In this document: piece by piece, positions 44,131-52,766 of the stretch
How the letters are laid out: every line of letters begins with the position of its first letter
Numbering within the stretch: position 1 is the stretch's first letter
Assembly (NCBI RefSeq): GCF_947495925.1
Contig: NZ_CANMAU010000004.1
Location: 372,001-436,000, forward strand
Origin: an uncultured Algibacter sp.
Lineage (GTDB): Bacteria; Bacteroidota; Bacteroidia; Flavobacteriales; Flavobacteriaceae
DNA length: 64,000 bases
Direction of reading: 5' to 3'
Made by a program: the position numbers and the translations under genes
The notes under the pieces: model-generated
What the model saw: only the letters and a program-made list of their open reading frames with translations
Told to the model about the DNA's origin: nothing
The model's database searches: none

Positions 44131-45402
44131 ATGCAAGAAAATTTTCTACATTATATTTGGAAGCATAAAAAATGTCAACATCAAAACCTGCAAACTACTC
44201 ATGGAGAAGATATTTTAATTGTCTCAGTGGGGCAACATAATTTGAATTCTGGTCCAGATTTTTTTAACGCGAAACTTAAAATAGAAGATCAGCTTTGGGC
44301 TGGTAATGTTGAAATTCATATAAAATCTTCAGACTGGTTTTTACACAATCATGAGAAAGACAAAACCTACGATAATGTTATTTTACATGTAGTTTGGGAA
44401 CATGATACAGATGTTTTTAGAAAGGATAATTCTGCCATACCAACCTTGCAACTTAAAGATTTTATAGAGCCTCAAGTTTTAAAGAATTACCAGGAACTAT
44501 TTTCTCAAGAAAAAAAATGGATTAATTGTGAAAATGATTTTGCCTCAATTGACGAGTTTACCCTAAACAATTGGTTAGAACGCTTATATATAGAACGGTT
44601 GGAGCGTAAATCGAAAACAATTCAAAAACTCTTAAAAGAGTCAAAAAACGATTGGGAAGCGGTATTGTTTAAAATGTTGGCTAAAAACTTTGGATTAAAG
44701 GTTAATGGTGAGGCTTTTTTTAGTTTAGCTAAATCCTTAGATTTTTCGGTTATTAGAAAAATACGAACTAATCAAAAACATTTGGAAGCTTTGTTTTTTG
44801 GTCAAACTGGCTTACTTGAACAAGATATAGAGGATGCTTATTATTTAAATTTGGTTAAGGAATATCAGTTTTTAAAGCGAAAGTTTAATTTTGATAATAA
44901 TCTGGTACTGCCAATTCAATTTTTTAGATTGAGGCCACCTAACTTTCCTACGATACGCTTATCTCAACTATCGAACCTGTATCATCTAAATCAAAATTTA
45001 TTTTCAAAAATTATCGATTTAGAAAATATAGATGATTTTTATGACGTACTAAAAGTTTCTACTTCTCCTTATTGGAAAACGCACTATACGTTTCAAAAAG
45101 AATCGAAACCATCACCAAAGCAACTATCAAAATCTTTTATTGATTTACTGCTTATAAATACGATACTGCCATTAAGGTTTTGTTACAATAAATTAGTAGG
45201 TGATAATACCGATTCTGGTATTGTTAAAACAGCACGTCAAATTAAGTCAGAGAAAAATAGTGTTATTGATGCTTTTAATAAATTAAAGAAAGTATCAAAA
45301 TCTTCGTTAGAGTCTCAAGCTTTAATTCAACTTAAAACAGAATATTGCGATAAAAATAACTGCTTAAAATGCGCTGTTGGTAATCAACTTTTAGGTGAAT
45401 AA
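44131..45402 (+). CDS. DUF2851 family protein
   Basis: This 423-residue soluble protein matches the Bacteroidota DUF2851 family from its opening MQENFLHYIWKHKKCQHQNLQTTHGEDI. Other matches are VGQHNLNSGPDFFNAKLKI and the C-terminal cysteine cluster YCDKNNCLKCAVGNQLLG. No enzyme activity has been assigned to my knowledge. It precedes a PspC-domain gene and a potassium channel gene on the same strand. Confidence 0.85.
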   Translation: MQENFLHYIWKHKKCQHQNLQTTHGEDILIVSVGQHNLNSGPDFFNAKLKIEDQLWAGNVEIHIKSSDWFLHNHEKDKTYDNVILHVVWEHDTDVFRKDNSAIPTLQLKDFIEPQVLKNYQELFSQEKKWINCENDFASIDEFTLNNWLERLYIERLERKSKTIQKLLKESKNDWEAVLFKMLAKNFGLKVNGEAFFSLAKSLDFSVIRKIRTNQKHLEALFFGQTGLLEQDIEDAYYLNLVKEYQFLKRKFNFDNNLVLPIQFFRLRPPNFPTIRLSQLSNLYHLNQNLFSKIIDLENIDDFYDVLKVSTSPYWKTHYTFQKESKPSPKQLSKSFIDLLLINTILPLRFCYNKLVGDNTDSGIVKTARQIKSEKNSVIDAFNKLKKVSKSSLESQALIQLKTEYCDKNNCLKCAVGNQLLGE

Positions 45403-45438
45403 ACTTTTAAACGACTAAAGTAAGTCTTAAATTGCGGC

Positions 45439-45666
45439 ATGAACACGATCTACAAACCCTTATTGTTTTTTCAAAAGCATGGATATTATGTGTGTCAGCG
45501 TATAGCAGATAGGTTAGGTATTAGGGCCAAGGTGGTACGTACATCTTTTATGTATTTAACTTTCGTTACCGTTGGCTTTGGCTTCGCATTATACTTGTTT
45601 TTGGCATTTTGGATGCGCATTAAAGATTTGGTTTACACAAAACGCTCATCAGTATTTGATTTATAA
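45439..45666 (+). CDS. PspC-domain small membrane protein
   Basis: This 75-residue protein has an N-terminal amphipathic part and a single hydrophobic helix (about 37-60). The pattern VCQRIADRLGIRAKVVRTSFMYLTFVTVGFG is that of the PspC domain of envelope-stress proteins. It lies 3 nt before the potassium channel gene and probably shares its transcript. The function in Bacteroidota is not settled. Confidence 0.8.
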   Translation: MNTIYKPLLFFQKHGYYVCQRIADRLGIRAKVVRTSFMYLTFVTVGFGFALYLFLAFWMRIKDLVYTKRSSVFDL

Positions 45667-45669
45667 TGT

Positions 45670-46701
45670 ATGAATCCATTAATTAGATTTTTTAGAACCA
45701 AAATATACACTGCAATTTCTTTACTGATTCTAATTCTTTTGGTTGGAGTTATGGGTTATAAGTTTGTTTCTGGTTATGCCTGGATTGATGCTTTGTACAT
45801 GACGGTTATTACGATGACAACCGTTGGTTTTAGAGAAGTGCACCCGCTAGATACAGAGTCTAAAATTTTTACTATATTTTTAATCTTGGCCAGTGTAGTT
45901 ATTGTGGGTTATGCGTTGTCTATAATCACAGAATATATTTTGAGTAAGGATCATATTGAAGAATTAAAACATAAAAAGATGCAAAAGAAAATTGATGGTT
46001 TTAAAAACCATGTTGTAGTTTGCGGTTATGGAAGAAATGGAAAACAAACAGTGAGAAAACTGTTGGCTCATAACAGATCGTTTGTGGTCATAGAGAAGGA
46101 TAAAGAGATGGAAGAACGTTTACAATTGGATAATGTACCTTATGTGATAGGAAATGCTAATGAAGATGCTGTACTACTTCAAGCAGGTGTGGATAGGGCG
46201 TCTAACTTTATTTCTGCCTTACCTAGTGATGCGGATAATTTATTCGTGGTTTTATCGACCAGACAAATTAATAAAAATATAAATATTATTAGTCGTGCAT
46301 CACATGAATCATCTTATGAAAAATTAAAGTTTGCAGGGGCAAACAATGTAATTTTACCAGATAAAATTGGAGGAGATCATATGGCGTCTTTAGTTGTTGT
46401 ACCTGGTTTAATGGAATTTATTGATAACCTTTCTATTGTTGGAGAATCCAATATAAATATCGAGGAGGTGGCTGTAGAAAAACTATATGATTCAAGAAAA
46501 GCAAGGACTATTAAAGATTTAGATTTAAGAAAAAAAACGGGCTGTACAGTTATTGGTTACAAGGATAGTAATGGTGATTATACTGTTAATCCAGAAGCAG
46601 AAATGCCTCTAGAACCTAATTCAAAAATAATTGTTTTAGGGCGTCCAGAACAAATTGAAATACTTAATTCGGAATATGATATCGAAATTGAGAATCAGTA
46701 A
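45670..46701 (+). CDS. Two-helix potassium channel with C-terminal RCK (TrkA-N) domain
   Basis: The 343-residue protein has two membrane helices around a pore loop (TM1 about 12-33; pore about 38-60; TM2 about 65-88). An RCK domain follows with nucleotide-binding VVCGYGRNGKQTVRKL near residue 115, and a TrkA-C end. The selectivity filter reads TVGFREV (51-57) in place of the usual TVGYGD, with Arg where Gly is expected. Ion selectivity might therefore differ, though such variants may be usual in this flavobacterial branch. Confidence 0.86.
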   Translation: MNPLIRFFRTKIYTAISLLILILLVGVMGYKFVSGYAWIDALYMTVITMTTVGFREVHPLDTESKIFTIFLILASVVIVGYALSIITEYILSKDHIEELKHKKMQKKIDGFKNHVVVCGYGRNGKQTVRKLLAHNRSFVVIEKDKEMEERLQLDNVPYVIGNANEDAVLLQAGVDRASNFISALPSDADNLFVVLSTRQINKNINIISRASHESSYEKLKFAGANNVILPDKIGGDHMASLVVVPGLMEFIDNLSIVGESNINIEEVAVEKLYDSRKARTIKDLDLRKKTGCTVIGYKDSNGDYTVNPEAEMPLEPNSKIIVLGRPEQIEILNSEYDIEIENQ

Positions 46702-46800
46702 GTTTTAGCTTCGGATGTTTTAGAATTTCGTTTATTTTTAGCATCTTGCTTTTTTTCTTTTAGAATTTTTCAAAAAGTCTTATAAAACCACAATATTATT

Positions 46801-48387
46801 ATGAGGAAATACCTTCTTTCTATAACTGCATTATTAGCTCCTATTTTGATTTTTGCTCAAGAGACTTCAGAAAAAGGAATGGATGAGAAATTTAATGAAG
46901 CTTTTAAGCCTATTTCAGACGCTTGGGGTTCCATCGTATTTTATCCAGTTCAGTTCTCTGAAAATGTAGGAATGCCAGTAGTAATAATAATGCTTTTAAC
47001 TGCTGGGTTGGTGTTTACCATATTGTTCAGATTTGTTAACATTAGACTATTTCCTGTTTCAATAAATATTGTAAGGGGGAAATATGATGATGTTGATCAT
47101 CATGAGGTTGAAGAAAAATCTATGGTTAATGTTGTTGATGGTGACATTGTGGACACCATTGCTATTGAAGGTAAAGATGGAGAGGTGTCTCATTTTCAAG
47201 CCTTAACGGCAGCTTTATCTGGTACTGTTGGTTTAGGTAATATTGCAGGGGTAGCTATTGCTATTTCATTGGGCGGTCCTGGGGCTACGTTTTGGATGGT
47301 TTTAGCGGGTATTTTAGGAATGTCTTCTAAATTTGTTGAATGTACTTTAGGGGTAAAATATAGAGATATTGGTGAAGACGGAACCGTTTTTGGGGGTCCT
47401 ATGTATTACCTGAAAAAGGGATTATCAGATGTTGGTAAAGGTACTTTAGGGAAAGTGTTGGCAGTAATATTTGCTATTATGTGTGTTGGTGGTTCATTTG
47501 GAGGTGGAAATATGTTTCAAGCTAATCAAGCAGCGCAACAATTTAATACCATGATAGGTGCAAATTCAACATCAGCAGGAGTAATATTTGGTATTATTAT
47601 GGCCATAATTGTAGCTGTAGTTATTATTGGAGGGATTAAAAGAATAGGAAGTATAACTGAAAAGATAGTACCTTTTATGGTAGGTATTTATTTTATTGCA
47701 GCTATTATTATTTTGATAGCAAACTTTGGGCTGATAGGTAATGCATTTGGACAAATTATTGATGGGGCATTTAATGCCAAAGGAATTACAGGTGGTGTTT
47801 TAGGGGTACTTATTATTGGTTTTCAAAGAGCTGCCTTTTCTAATGAGGCAGGAGTTGGCTCCGCGGCAATTGCGCACTCTGCTGTTAAAACAAAATTCCC
47901 TGCATCTGAGGGGTTAGTAGCCCTTTTAGAGCCTTTTATTGATACTGTGGTGGTTTGTACTATGACGGCGTTGGTTATAATTATTACTAATGGCGACGGA
48001 AGTATTATGGAATATGGGGTCAAAGCGCCAGATGGGGTCTTAGCAACTTCGAAAGCATTTGCTTCTGTTTTACCATGGTTTCCATATGTACTAACTTTGG
48101 CGGTTGTACTTTTTGCCTTATCAACAATGTTGTCATGGTCATATTACGGTTTACAGTCTTGGATGTTTTTATTTGGTCGCTCAAAGACCGCTAACTACTC
48201 ATATAAAATAATATTTTGTCTTTTTATTGTGATAGGATCTGCGGTAAGTTTAGGAGCAGTAACAGATTTTTCAGATGCCATGATTTTTGCCATGGCTGTG
48301 CCAAATATTATTGGTTGTTTCATTTTGTTCCCTAAAGTAAGAGAGGAACTAAGTAAGTATTTAGGGGCTATTAGAGCAAAGAAATAA
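46801..48387 (+). CDS. Sodium:alanine (AGCS family) symporter
   Basis: The 528-residue protein has an N-terminal signal-like helix (1-19), then about ten membrane helices. AGCS motifs are present: LTAALSGTVGLGNIAGVA near residue 138, GGPGATFWM near 157 and FQRAAFSNEAGVGSA near 341. It would import alanine or glycine with sodium. It is the first of three adjoining genes on this strand, with gaps of 13 and 0 nt, but their functions are not linked in an obvious way. Confidence 0.9.
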   Translation: MRKYLLSITALLAPILIFAQETSEKGMDEKFNEAFKPISDAWGSIVFYPVQFSENVGMPVVIIMLLTAGLVFTILFRFVNIRLFPVSINIVRGKYDDVDHHEVEEKSMVNVVDGDIVDTIAIEGKDGEVSHFQALTAALSGTVGLGNIAGVAIAISLGGPGATFWMVLAGILGMSSKFVECTLGVKYRDIGEDGTVFGGPMYYLKKGLSDVGKGTLGKVLAVIFAIMCVGGSFGGGNMFQANQAAQQFNTMIGANSTSAGVIFGIIMAIIVAVVIIGGIKRIGSITEKIVPFMVGIYFIAAIIILIANFGLIGNAFGQIIDGAFNAKGITGGVLGVLIIGFQRAAFSNEAGVGSAAIAHSAVKTKFPASEGLVALLEPFIDTVVVCTMTALVIIITNGDGSIMEYGVKAPDGVLATSKAFASVLPWFPYVLTLAVVLFALSTMLSWSYYGLQSWMFLFGRSKTANYSYKIIFCLFIVIGSAVSLGAVTDFSDAMIFAMAVPNIIGCFILFPKVREELSKYLGAIRAKK

Positions 48388-48400
48388 TACATGCTTCATT

Positions 48401-49279
48401 ATGAGTTTTAGGTTCCATTTTATGTTTACTAAAGAACAACGAAATGGAATTTTTTTATTGCTCGTACTTATAGTATTTCTTCAAGCAGTTTATTTTTTTG
48501 TGGATTTGTCTTATGATAAAGTCGAAGTAGATCAAGAATCCCTTACTAAGTTTACTAATGAAATTGATTCTCTGAAACGCCTTCGAATAGAAAAACGCGA
48601 ATCTAAGTTATACCCGTTTAATCCAAATTATATTACCGATCATAAAGGCTCTATTCTTGGAATGAGTAATGAAGAAATTGACAGGCTTCTTGCCTACAGA
48701 ATGCAGAACAAGTGGATAAATTCAGTTGAACAATTTCAAGAGGTTACTCAGGTTTCAGATTCACTTTTAAATGTAATGTCACCATATTTCAAATTCCCTG
48801 AATGGGTAGTAAATTCTAGTGCGAATTCAAGTTACGATGCAAAAAATGAATTAAGGACATTTAGTCAAAAATATGATTTAAATACAGCATCGTCTCATCA
48901 ATTGCAAAAGGTTAATGGGATTGGGAAAGTGCTTTCAGAACGTATAATTAAGTTTAGGAATAAAAAGGAAGGCGGATTTGCAGCTGATGTTGAGCTCCTA
49001 GATGTTTATGGGCTATCTCCAGAAGTTATTGAAAGTCTGACGAACGAGTTTACAGTGAAAACACCTAGAGTAATAAAGGAGATTGATTTAAACTTGGCCA
49101 CTGTTGATGATTTAGTAACCATTCCGCATATAGATTATGATTTAGCGCATAGCATCATAGAACAACGTCAACTTAGAGAAGGATATAAAAGTGTTGATGA
49201 ATTAACAAAAGTTATAGACTTTCCCGCAAATAAAATCAAGATAATTGAATTATATTTGCACATTGAAAAAGAAAAATAG
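48401..49279 (+). CDS. ComEA-like helix-hairpin-helix protein
   Basis: This 292-residue protein has one N-terminal membrane helix (about 15-33) and several helix-hairpin-helix units. Visible ones are YDLNTASSHQLQKVNGIGKVLSERIIKFRNK near 165-195 and DLNLATVDDLVTIPHIDYDLAHSIIEQR near 228-258. Such HhH domains bind DNA non-specifically; ComEA takes up DNA in competent bacteria. The role here is not proven. The acyl-CoA dehydrogenase ATG follows immediately after its stop. A start at 48422 is also possible. Confidence 0.83.
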   Translation: MSFRFHFMFTKEQRNGIFLLLVLIVFLQAVYFFVDLSYDKVEVDQESLTKFTNEIDSLKRLRIEKRESKLYPFNPNYITDHKGSILGMSNEEIDRLLAYRMQNKWINSVEQFQEVTQVSDSLLNVMSPYFKFPEWVVNSSANSSYDAKNELRTFSQKYDLNTASSHQLQKVNGIGKVLSERIIKFRNKKEGGFAADVELLDVYGLSPEVIESLTNEFTVKTPRVIKEIDLNLATVDDLVTIPHIDYDLAHSIIEQRQLREGYKSVDELTKVIDFPANKIKIIELYLHIEKEK

Positions 49280-50446
49280 ATGAATAAAATGTACTTCACT
49301 GAAGAGCATAACCTTTTTAGAAAAAGCCTTCAAGATTTTTTAAAAAAAGAAGTTGTCCCAAATGTTGATAAATGGGAAAAAACGGGTTCTATTGAGAGAT
49401 TCATCTGGAAGAAGTTTGGAGATATGGGCTTTTTTGGAATTAATTACCCAGAAGCTTATGGTGGTTTAAATCTCGATCTTTTTTATACTGTTATACTACA
49501 AGAAGAGCTTCAAAAAATTAACTCAGGTGGATTTGCTGCAGCTATTTGGGCGCATGTATATTTAGCGATGACTCATTTAAATGCAGAAGGCGATGCGTCT
49601 GTAAAAGAGAAATATTTAGCACCAAGTATTGCAGGTGATAAAATAGGATGCTTGTGTATTTCAGAGCCGTCGGGAGGTAGCGATGTCGCTGGTATACTTA
49701 CTACTGCGATTAAAGAAGGCGATCACTATATTGTAAATGGATCAAAAACCTTTATAACTAATGGTGTTTATAGTGATTATTTAGTGGTTGCTGCAAAAAC
49801 AAAACCTGAATTAGGAAATAAAGGGATGAGTATTTTTGTGGTTGATAGAGATACTGCAGGTATTACGGCTACCAAATTGGATAAGTTAGGTTGGAGAGCG
49901 TCCGATACCGCTGAGATTTCTTTCGATAACGTTAAAATACCTGTATCAAATCTATTAGGAGAAGAAAATGAGGGCTTCGGCTACATTATGCAACATTTTT
50001 CTTTGGAACGATTAGTAATGGGGATCAATGCACATGCTAGAGCTGAGTATGCGCTTGATTACGCGTTGCAGTACATGTCTGAAAGAACAACTTTTGGGAA
50101 GTCTTTGGATAAGTATCAAGCTCTAAGACATAAATATGTTGATCTTTATTCTGATATGGAAGTTTGTAAGCAGTTTAACTATTCAGTAGCTTACAGACTA
50201 AATCGTGGTGAATATGTTGTGAAGGAAGCAACAATGTCTAAGCTTAAATCCACAAAAATGGCCGATGAGGTTATTTACGAATGCCTTCAATTTTTAGGAG
50301 GTTATGGGTATATGGAAGAGTATCCAATGGCTAGACTCTTAAGAGATAGTAGATTAGGTCCTATTGGTGGTGGAACTTCAGAGATTCTTCGCGAGATTCT
50401 TTCTAAAATGATTATTGATAAGAAAGCGTACAAGCCCGCAACCTAA
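49280..50446 (+). CDS. Acyl-CoA dehydrogenase
   Basis: This 388-residue flavoenzyme shows family segments in order. They are EEHNLFRKSLQDFLKKEVVP, CLCISEPSGGSDVAGI near 133, the YIVNGSKTFITNG FAD-loop, a LERLVMG segment and QFLGGYGYMEEYPMARLLRDSRL near 350, then GGTSEI. It introduces a trans-2 double bond into acyl-CoA, as in fatty acid or amino acid breakdown. Substrate chain length cannot be inferred. It may be translationally coupled to the HhH gene. Confidence 0.93.
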   Translation: MNKMYFTEEHNLFRKSLQDFLKKEVVPNVDKWEKTGSIERFIWKKFGDMGFFGINYPEAYGGLNLDLFYTVILQEELQKINSGGFAAAIWAHVYLAMTHLNAEGDASVKEKYLAPSIAGDKIGCLCISEPSGGSDVAGILTTAIKEGDHYIVNGSKTFITNGVYSDYLVVAAKTKPELGNKGMSIFVVDRDTAGITATKLDKLGWRASDTAEISFDNVKIPVSNLLGEENEGFGYIMQHFSLERLVMGINAHARAEYALDYALQYMSERTTFGKSLDKYQALRHKYVDLYSDMEVCKQFNYSVAYRLNRGEYVVKEATMSKLKSTKMADEVIYECLQFLGGYGYMEEYPMARLLRDSRLGPIGGGTSEILREILSKMIIDKKAYKPAT

Positions 50447-50485
50447 ATAATTGATATTTAATAATTATCAATTGGTAATTGTTTT

Positions 50486-50493
50486 TATATTTG
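50486..50493 (+). promoter_or_regulatory. Candidate -7 element (TATATTTG) of rpsU
   Basis: TATATTTG is a perfect TAnnTTTG match 38 nt before the rpsU ATG. No TTG with good spacing was seen. Confidence 0.6.
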
Positions 50494-50513
50494 CAGCCTG
50501 AAAATTCTAAAAG

Positions 50514-50523
50514 AAAGGAGGTT
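50514..50523 (+). promoter_or_regulatory. Strong Shine-Dalgarno sequence of rpsU
   Basis: AAAGGAGGTT ends 8 nt before the rpsU ATG. Genes in this window otherwise lack such a motif. In Flavobacterium the anti-SD is occluded by bS21, bS18 and bS6, and rpsU keeps a strong SD as a proposed autoregulatory signal sensing ribosomes without bS21. Confidence 0.9.
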
Positions 50524-50531
50524 AATACACT

Positions 50532-50726
50532 ATGTTAAAAATTCCGGTTAAAGAAGGGGAAAATATAGATAGAGCGTTAAAGCGTTTTAAACGTAAATTT
50601 GTTAAAACAACGGTTAAAAATCAGTTGCAAGAACGTAAACAGTTTACTAAACCCTCCGTATTGCGTAGAACGCAAATTCAGAAAGCACAGTACATTCAAA
50701 CATTAAGAGATGCAGAAGAAGTTTAA
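50532..50726 (+). CDS. rpsU: 30S ribosomal protein bS21
   Basis: This 64-residue basic protein matches bS21: MLKIPVKEGENIDRALKRFKRKF then KPSVLRRTQIQKAQYIQ. It joins the small subunit near the 3' end of 16S rRNA. In Bacteroidota it takes part in hiding the anti-Shine-Dalgarno. The gene has its own promoter motif, a perfect SD and a strong terminator, so it is a single-gene unit with probable autoregulation. Confidence 0.96.
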   Translation: MLKIPVKEGENIDRALKRFKRKFVKTTVKNQLQERKQFTKPSVLRRTQIQKAQYIQTLRDAEEV

Positions 50727-50748
50727 TTGTTTCTATTAAATAATAAGA

Positions 50749-50775
50749 ATCCCGCTATATGCGGGGTTTTTTATT
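50749..50775 (+). terminator. Terminator of rpsU
   Basis: CCCGC and GCGGG form a short GC stem over a TATAT loop, flanked by A-rich and followed by a T run. Confidence 0.85.
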
Positions 50776-50862
50776 ATGGGTGATTTGTTTAATATAAAAT
50801 GAGTTTAAAGTTGTTGCATAAACTTTAAACTTCTAACTTTAAACATTTAATCATTGCCAAAT

Positions 50863-51753
50863 ATGTCTTTCAAATCTTTTATTAATTATTTGTTATTAGA
50901 GAAGAACTACTCTCCCTTAACAGTTAAGGCTTATCAAAATGACCTAAATTCATTTTTAGATTTTGTAAAGACTGAATACGAAACGAACTCTATTAATCAT
51001 GTTAACTATGCGCAAATTAGAAGTTGGATTGTTGCTTTGGTAGAAACTGAATTGTCAAATAGAAGTATAAATCGAAAAGTATCAGCTTTAAATACATATT
51101 ATAGATTTCTTTTGAAGGTTGGAGATATTGATACTAATCCTTTATCAAAACATAAGGCCTTAAAGACAAGTAAAAAAGTGCAAATACCATTTTCTGAGAC
51201 TGAAATAAAGACAGTTTTGGATGATTTAAAATTTGATGATGATTTTGAGAGCCTTAGAGATAAATTAATTATTGAATTGTTTTATTCAACAGGTATTAGA
51301 AGAATAGAGCTGGTAGAGCTTAGATTGAATAGTTTAGATTTAAATGCTAGGACTTTGAAGGTCTTAGGTAAACGAAACAAAGAACGTATTGTGCCTATAC
51401 TTGTTTCGATTGGTGATACAGCGCGTAAGTATTTGATTAAGAGGAGTGAACTTGAAAGTATTTCAGAAGTTGAATATTTGTTTTTAACGAAAAAAGGCGT
51501 TAAAATATATGAAACACTTGTATACAGAATAATAAATGAGTATTTTAGTTTGGCATCTTCAAAGGTAAAGAAGAGTCCACATATTTTAAGGCACTCCTTC
51601 GCTACGCATTTGTTAAACCAAGGTGCCGATTTAAATGCTGTAAAAGAACTTTTAGGACATTCAAGTTTAGCTGCCACACAGATTTATACGCATAATAGTA
51701 TTGCTGAACTAAAGAAAGTGCATATTAAAGCACATCCAAGAAGTAAAAAATAG
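50863..51753 (+). CDS. xerC: Tyrosine recombinase, XerC-like
   Basis: The 296-residue recombinase has an N-terminal SAM-like DNA-binding domain (about 1-95) and a catalytic domain. The catalytic residues are the Arg in TGIRRIEL, HILRH with His240 and Arg243, His266 in LLGHSS and Tyr275 in QIYTH. It likely resolves chromosome dimers with XerD at dif; no mobile element surrounds it. The ATG at 50863 (MSFKSFINYLL) is preferred to an upstream TTG. hpf follows after 34 nt, a common flavobacterial order. Confidence 0.9.
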   Translation: MSFKSFINYLLLEKNYSPLTVKAYQNDLNSFLDFVKTEYETNSINHVNYAQIRSWIVALVETELSNRSINRKVSALNTYYRFLLKVGDIDTNPLSKHKALKTSKKVQIPFSETEIKTVLDDLKFDDDFESLRDKLIIELFYSTGIRRIELVELRLNSLDLNARTLKVLGKRNKERIVPILVSIGDTARKYLIKRSELESISEVEYLFLTKKGVKIYETLVYRIINEYFSLASSKVKKSPHILRHSFATHLLNQGADLNAVKELLGHSSLAATQIYTHNSIAELKKVHIKAHPRSKK

Positions 51754-51787
51754 CAGTGGGAATAATTGTCTAATCAAAAAGAGTATT

Positions 51788-52090
51788 ATGAAGGTAAACA
51801 CGCAATCAGTTAATTTTAATGCAGACCAAAAGTTGATAAGTTTTATTCAGCAACGTATGGATAAACTAGATATGTTTTATGATAAAGTTATAAAATCTGA
51901 TGTTTTTTTAAAAGTTGAAAATACAAGCGATAAGGAAAATAAAATATTTGAAGCAAGAGTAAGTGTTCCTGGAGATAGTTTTATTGTGAAAAAGCAATGT
52001 AAGAGCTTTGAAGAAGGTACAGATATGGCTGTTGCCTCATTGGAAAGACAGCTTAAAAAACGAAAAGAAAAATTAAGAGCACATTTATAG
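51788..52090 (+). CDS. hpf: Ribosome hibernation promoting factor (HPF/RaiA)
   Basis: This 100-residue short-form hibernation factor carries the family segments INFNADQKLISFIQQRMDKLDMFYDKV-like opening, DVFLKVE and the basic C-terminal LERQLKKRKEKLRAH. It binds the 30S decoding centre in stationary phase and blocks translation. It follows the xerC-like gene and is followed by a promoter and a hairpin. Confidence 0.9.
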   Translation: MKVNTQSVNFNADQKLISFIQQRMDKLDMFYDKVIKSDVFLKVENTSDKENKIFEARVSVPGDSFIVKKQCKSFEEGTDMAVASLERQLKKRKEKLRAHL

Positions 52091-52111
52091 TAAAATTTTT
52101 CTAAAAATGTT

Positions 52112-52140
52112 TTGAATAAAATAAAAAAACAATACATTTG
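52112..52140 (+). promoter_or_regulatory. Consensus promoter of the tRNA-tuf block
   Basis: TTG (52112-52114), an 18-nt spacer and TACATTTG (52133-52140) match the Bacteroidota consensus in both elements. The predicted start is near 52146, about 46 nt before the first tRNA. Confidence 0.75.
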
Positions 52141-52142
52141 CA

Positions 52143-52169
52143 GTCCGTTAGAAATAACGGGCTTTTTTT
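52143..52169 (+). terminator. Hairpin with T run after hpf and at the start of the tRNA block
   Basis: CCGTTA and TAACGG form a stem around a GAAA loop, followed by GCTTTTTTT. It can end hpf transcription. Its position just after the consensus promoter at 52112 is unusual. Confidence 0.65.
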
Positions 52170-52191
52170 ATGCGTCAAAAGTGTAAAAAAT

Positions 52192-52265
52192 GCCGATGTA
52201 GCTCAGCTGGCTAGAGCAGCTGATTTGTAATCAGCAGGTCGTGGGTTCGAGTCCCTCCATCGGCT
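52192..52265 (+). tRNA. tRNA-Thr (TGT)
   Basis: Acceptor stem GCCGATG/CATCGGC, T-arm GGTTCGAGTCC and anticodon loop TTTGTAA with anticodon TGT are present. The 3' CCA is not encoded. First gene of the tRNA-tuf block. Confidence 0.95.
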
Positions 52266-52313
52266 CTTTGAAAAATTGAAAAATAACTTTTAAATTTTAT
52301 TTAAAAGTGGTCC

Positions 52314-52395
<82 letters not shown>

Positions 52396-52467
52396 CAGCA
52401 TTTCTGCATGAGCAGAAAGTTATTTGAAATATTGAACACCAAAATAAGCGTAAGCTTGTTGAAAATT

Positions 52468-52540
52468 GCGAGAGTAGCTCAGTTGGTAGAGCGTCAGCCT
52501 TCCAAGCTGAATGTCGCCGGTTCGAACCCGGTCTCTCGCT
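52468..52540 (+). tRNA. tRNA-Gly (TCC)
   Basis: Acceptor GCGAGAG/CTCTCGC, anticodon TCC in CTTCCAA and T-arm GGTTCGAACCC. Confidence 0.95.
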
Positions 52541-52545
52541 CAAAA

Positions 52546-52567
52546 ATTCCTGCGAAGGCAGGAATCT
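52546..52567 (+). repeat. Short dispersed hairpin repeat (perfect copy)
   Basis: ATTCCTGC-GAAG-GCAGGAAT is a perfect 8-bp stem with a GAAG loop. Degenerate relatives lie at 15529, 15850 and 35263. It sits between tRNA-Gly and tRNA-Thr. Confidence 0.65.
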
Positions 52568-52628
52568 CTTCTTTCGTTTTACAGTCTGTAAAAAGAACAT
52601 TTGAAAGAAAAGGAAATAAAAACTTTAC

Positions 52629-52700
52629 GCCGGTGTAGCTCAGGGGTAGAGCGTTTCCTTGGTAAGGAAGAGGTCACGAGTTCAAATCTCGTCATTGGCT
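52629..52700 (+). tRNA. tRNA-Thr (GGT)
   Basis: Acceptor GCCGGTG/CATTGGC with two G-U pairs, anticodon GGT in TTGGTAA and T-arm AGTTCAAATCT. Directly upstream of tuf. Confidence 0.92.
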
Positions 52701-52766
52701 CTATTTAGAGTAAAAAAAGAATACACTAATATTATTATATAACTAAGATTAAAATTATTTAAAAAC

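Noticed and set aside
50854-51753. The xerC-like recombinase as a sign of an integrated element.
   Set aside because: Its neighbours are rpsU and hpf, and no attachment sites, phage genes or cargo are near; it fits the housekeeping XerC/D role.
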